DNA of 64,000 nt. Origin: Taenia hydatigena. Its lineage: Eukaryota; Platyhelminthes; Cestoda; Cyclophyllidea; Taeniidae. A model generated the notes under the pieces. The model did not search any database and had not been told where the DNA came from. It saw only the letters and a list, made by a program, of their open reading frames with translations. A program made the translations under genes and the position numbers. Below, piece after piece: positions 61,028-64,000 of the stretch (position 1 is the stretch's first letter; each line of letters starts with the position of its first letter). The stretch covers positions 16,485,423 to 16,549,422 of the forward strand of contig JADWOT020000004.1 in NCBI GenBank assembly GCA_036345935.2, read 5' to 3'.

Positions 61028-62538
61028 AAGCACGCAACTAGGAGCCCATGTGACCCTGAACATGGTTTCTCTCGTTGTCCACATCCCTCACCATCATCGC
61101 CACTTACATACTCTCCCCTTTGAACCACTTGTGTGCGGTGCGTGTGTGTGTTGAAGAGTCTAGTCGATGAGTGTGTAATGGTGGATCTTTGGGTGCGACA
61201 CGTGGAAGGAAGCTACCGGCGCCAGTACCGCCTATTTTCATCACTTCACCCTTACTCTCACTACCCCCCTCTTCCCTATGATCATTGCGCCGAGGAGCAT
61301 TAAAATGGAAAATAAAGTGTAGCAAAGGCCTCTGCTCACCTGACTTCTGAAATGAGGAATTGATTGAGGTGAGGGGCGCGGGAGGGGGAGGGCTTGTCGT
61401 CTCTGACGATGATGTGTGGACTCGCAGCTTTCTCATTGTCACTTTTGAGTTCACGGCTAAATTTGGTGGGCTTATGGGGTGTTTTGTGTACTCTGGTACT
61501 CGTCTACTCCATTCCTAGCTCCTGGCCATTCTGACACCGGGTCTTGCGGTAATCGTGACTCGGCGAGCGTCACGTAAGGCTAAGCTGCCAGATGGTGACT
61601 TTTATGATTCTATTTGTCCTGTGTATTGTCAGTCGGTTTGATGACATGAGCTGGATGGCAATCGATATGCGGGGTTGCCGCCTTGCTTAATCCCACCAAT
61701 AAGGAGGGCGGGTCTGGTGGTGGTGCACGAGTCATGCGTCACGAACGGTTGGCGTGGCTGCGTGCGCGTGTGTGCTGCCCACCCCCGCTAACGTGAACAC
61801 AACAGGTTGTGACTCATACGAAGGAGCCTTGCATGTAGTCACGCTCAGGAGTTTCCCCTCAGTGAAATTCAACACCCCCACGCCAGTGACAGAGATGACA
61901 GTTAAGGGGTCTCGCTTGCCTCCTCTCACGTGGTGATGCCTTAAGTCGGAACAGTCACGCGAATGTGGTTGTGTGTGGTGCGTGGACCACTACACAAGGG
62001 AACTTCTAATCATGACTAAAAATGTTGAAGGTATCTAAAAATTACTGCTCTAGGAATGATGCAGCTACTACGCCTGCGGAATCAGGTCGGAGCAACAGAG
62101 GGAATTCTGTGGTTCCCATTATCTACGACTCCACAACCAGGACAATCAAGATTGCAGACGTTTTAATGAAACGGAAGGAATGCGCCAGTTGTTACCTTAC
62201 AAAAGCACTTCAGTACTGAAGTCCACTCTCACTTCCACCAAGGCGGCCAGTTTTGTGCGTGTGGTAACCTCACTGTTTCCTGCCTTTCGCAGGCGTCCAC
62301 TTGGCAAGAGGTAGCGTCCGCAGACATACTGGGGGGAAGGCGGGATAGGGGGAAGTCAGCAAGTCACGTGACAGAAGTTTGAATGGAACAAAGACCAGTG
62401 ATACTAAATAAAACCACGCCAACCTAGGGGTTGTGCCGCCCCGCTTCACTTTTAAAGACAATGACAAGCCTAGCGACACCTTTATCCAGCTCGTTTATTG
62501 CCAGTACCAGGGTGTTTGCCGTATGCGTGCTTCGTTCA

Positions 62539-62566
62539 TGTGTGTGTGTGTGTGTGTGTGTGTGTG
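62539..62566. repeat. (TG)14 microsatellite
   Basis: An uninterrupted TG dinucleotide run of 28 bases. Confidence 0.95.
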
Positions 62567-62835
62567 CGGATTAAAGGAGGTGGACTTAACGAGCTGTGAC
62601 AAGTTTGTTACCCTACCTCGGTTACAAACAAGGCTTGAATGGAGGACGTCAGACCCCCTTACCATTTTGATGTTGTTGCTGGTGTTGGCGACGGTTGTGT
62701 ATTTGGCTGAATTTGAGTTTATCGGAATTAAGAAAGACAGTGCATGCAAAAATACGACCCCGCGGCTATACCCACACGGAGTGTGGCAGCCGACACCCAC
62801 TATCGCTCCTGCTGCCGCCGCTGCTACTATCATTG

Positions 62836-62892
62836 CGTGCGCACGTGCATGTGCGTGCGTGCGTGTGTGCATGCATGGGTGCGTGCGTATAC
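62836..62892. repeat. TGCG/TGTG alternating purine-pyrimidine tract
   Basis: A 50-60-base stretch of GTGCGTGCGTGCGTGTGTGCATGC type, strictly alternating purine-pyrimidine over most of its length. Confidence 0.8.
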
Positions 62893-64000
62893 GCAGATGT
62901 TGAGCGAACGCCAACTGCTATGCCATTGGTCGGACGCATCGATCCATCGTCGACGATGCACGTGTACGCAACGCCAAGGGAGCTTACGCAGCCTAGTGGC
63001 ACGCACCCAACAACAACGCGTGGTTCGCACGCCTTTGCAATTTGTGTGTGTGTGACGCTGACGAGGAGAGCCATGATACTTTTTTCTCTCCCTTTAATTT
63101 TGTCTCAGTTGTGCCAGAACAGCTACTTTATCATTACTATCACCATCGTCATTCGCATCGTCATTCACATCGGCATCAGCATTGTCTGAATAAACGTTTT
63201 TTTAGAGATGCATAGGCATGTGCTGCGGGGGCGCTGGGGTGAGGGAGAGACAAGGGAGATTAGGCGAGTGTTGACGAAAATTCCCTTTCCTCTGGCCTAG
63301 GTACAGTCCCTGGGATAATGACTCTTCTCTAGCGTGGTAATTGCCCATCCCTCTGAGGCGGGCACGATGGATGGCGGGCGGATAGGAAGCGAGCAGTATC
63401 GATTTTGCCTTTTTCGTGGCGTAAACGCGAACTGCGAGCCGTCGAGCCCCGCTGTCTAGCGGAGACTTGAATGCACAGGCTCCAGATTGCACATTAGTGA
63501 ACCAATTCCACAAATCTTTGCCACTTAGAGTAGCAGTTTGTGTGTGTGAGGGTGTATGGAGTGTAAGTTTATGCCAACTTGGGTTGGCGCGCACAGCTAA
63601 CCTCGTGTCTTGGTGGTTAAGTCCGCGAAAGTGGATCGCTGGTGTTTATAGTCGCTTTGATGGTAGAATTCTTGCACATATAATGTTAAATTTGTCCCCT
63701 CAAAACCCACTGGAGCTTTGCACATTGAATTATGACTTTTGTTGGCTCTGATGCTATCAGGATCAGGTAATGGGGGAGGGGGGCGTTTGTGCCAGAATCA
63801 TGCTTCTCCAAAGCGCAATTCAACTACGTAATGCTCCTGCTCGTCACTAACGCCTCTGTGTGACGCGTGAATTTTTCCCGCCCCAATCCATAGGTCACAT
63901 ATGTTGCACGTATGCTTGAAAAGAAATAAACAAGGAATGAAAACGAAAAATAAAGTGTTACCATTGGTGGTGGTGCAGCATCTGATCGGTGGTAGCTGGT

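Larger units (their letters stand above)
60602..64000. other. 3' flank of the hnRNP gene and low-complexity intergenic DNA
   Basis: The first 400 nt or so is the probable 3' UTR of the hnRNP gene. The rest has no recognisable exon; open frames overlap on both strands and are made of simple repeats, Ser/Thr- or Cys/Val-rich. Further AATAAA or close matches lie near 61312, 63187 and 63924, so a longer 3' UTR or another transcript is possible. Confidence 0.5.

Noticed and set aside
62433..63189. Several overlapping open frames rich in Cys, Val, His and Thr
   Set aside because: They are translations of TG/TGCG simple repeats on both strands and carry no domain.

Overview
The window is eukaryotic nuclear DNA with intron-rich genes on both strands. 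It most likely comes from a parasitic flatworm, probably a tapeworm (inference). The reasons are the many very short introns (about 29-41 nt, GT-AG, required by reading frame), closely packed same-strand gene pairs that look like trans-spliced operons, and proteins that are clearly animal but divergent. I could not run any search; identities rest on recognised motifs and on exon chains whose splice phases agree.

Layout. Minus strand, 1-18.9 kb: the 5' end of an unidentified gene (1-278); 88 bases upstream of it the stop codon of a FAAP100-like Fanconi core-complex gene (367-4678); a doubtful small gene (4717-5108); STT3B, the catalytic subunit of oligosaccharyltransferase (5690-13582, nine exons, 788 aa); 3 kb of intergenic DNA with a decayed tandem repeat; CUEDC2 (16693-18555, six exons, 222 aa); and LYRM4/ISD11 (18681-18929) only 125 bases upstream of CUEDC2. 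Minus strand, 19.8-32.9 kb: a full-length Dicer with helicase, DUF283, platform/PAZ, two RNase III domains and a dsRBD. After 3.2 kb of intergenic DNA comes GORASP (GRASP55/65) on the plus strand (36161-39901, six exons, 449 aa).

From 42.9 to 57.4 kb lies IRE1 (ERN1) on the minus strand: luminal sensor, transmembrane segment, kinase and KEN RNase. The transmembrane-coding segment of IRE1 (52763-53980) is present a second time, inverted and nearly identical, just beyond the 3' end of the gene (42888-44126). The kinase/RNase half is thus bracketed by 1.2-kb inverted repeats. Divergent from IRE1 is a two-RRM hnRNP A/B-D family gene on the plus strand (58643-60601, six exons, 560 aa). The last 3.4 kb is its 3' flank plus low-complexity DNA.

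Functional themes are housekeeping: STT3B (N-glycosylation) and IRE1 (unfolded protein response) both act on ER protein quality, GORASP acts at the Golgi, LYRM4 in mitochondrial Fe-S assembly, Dicer and the hnRNP in RNA handling, and FAAP100 in crosslink repair. No CRISPR array, rRNA or convincing tRNA was seen. The observations most worth follow-up are the inverted duplication at IRE1, the two operon-like junctions, and a possible alternative C-terminal tail of IRE1 built from repeated exons.
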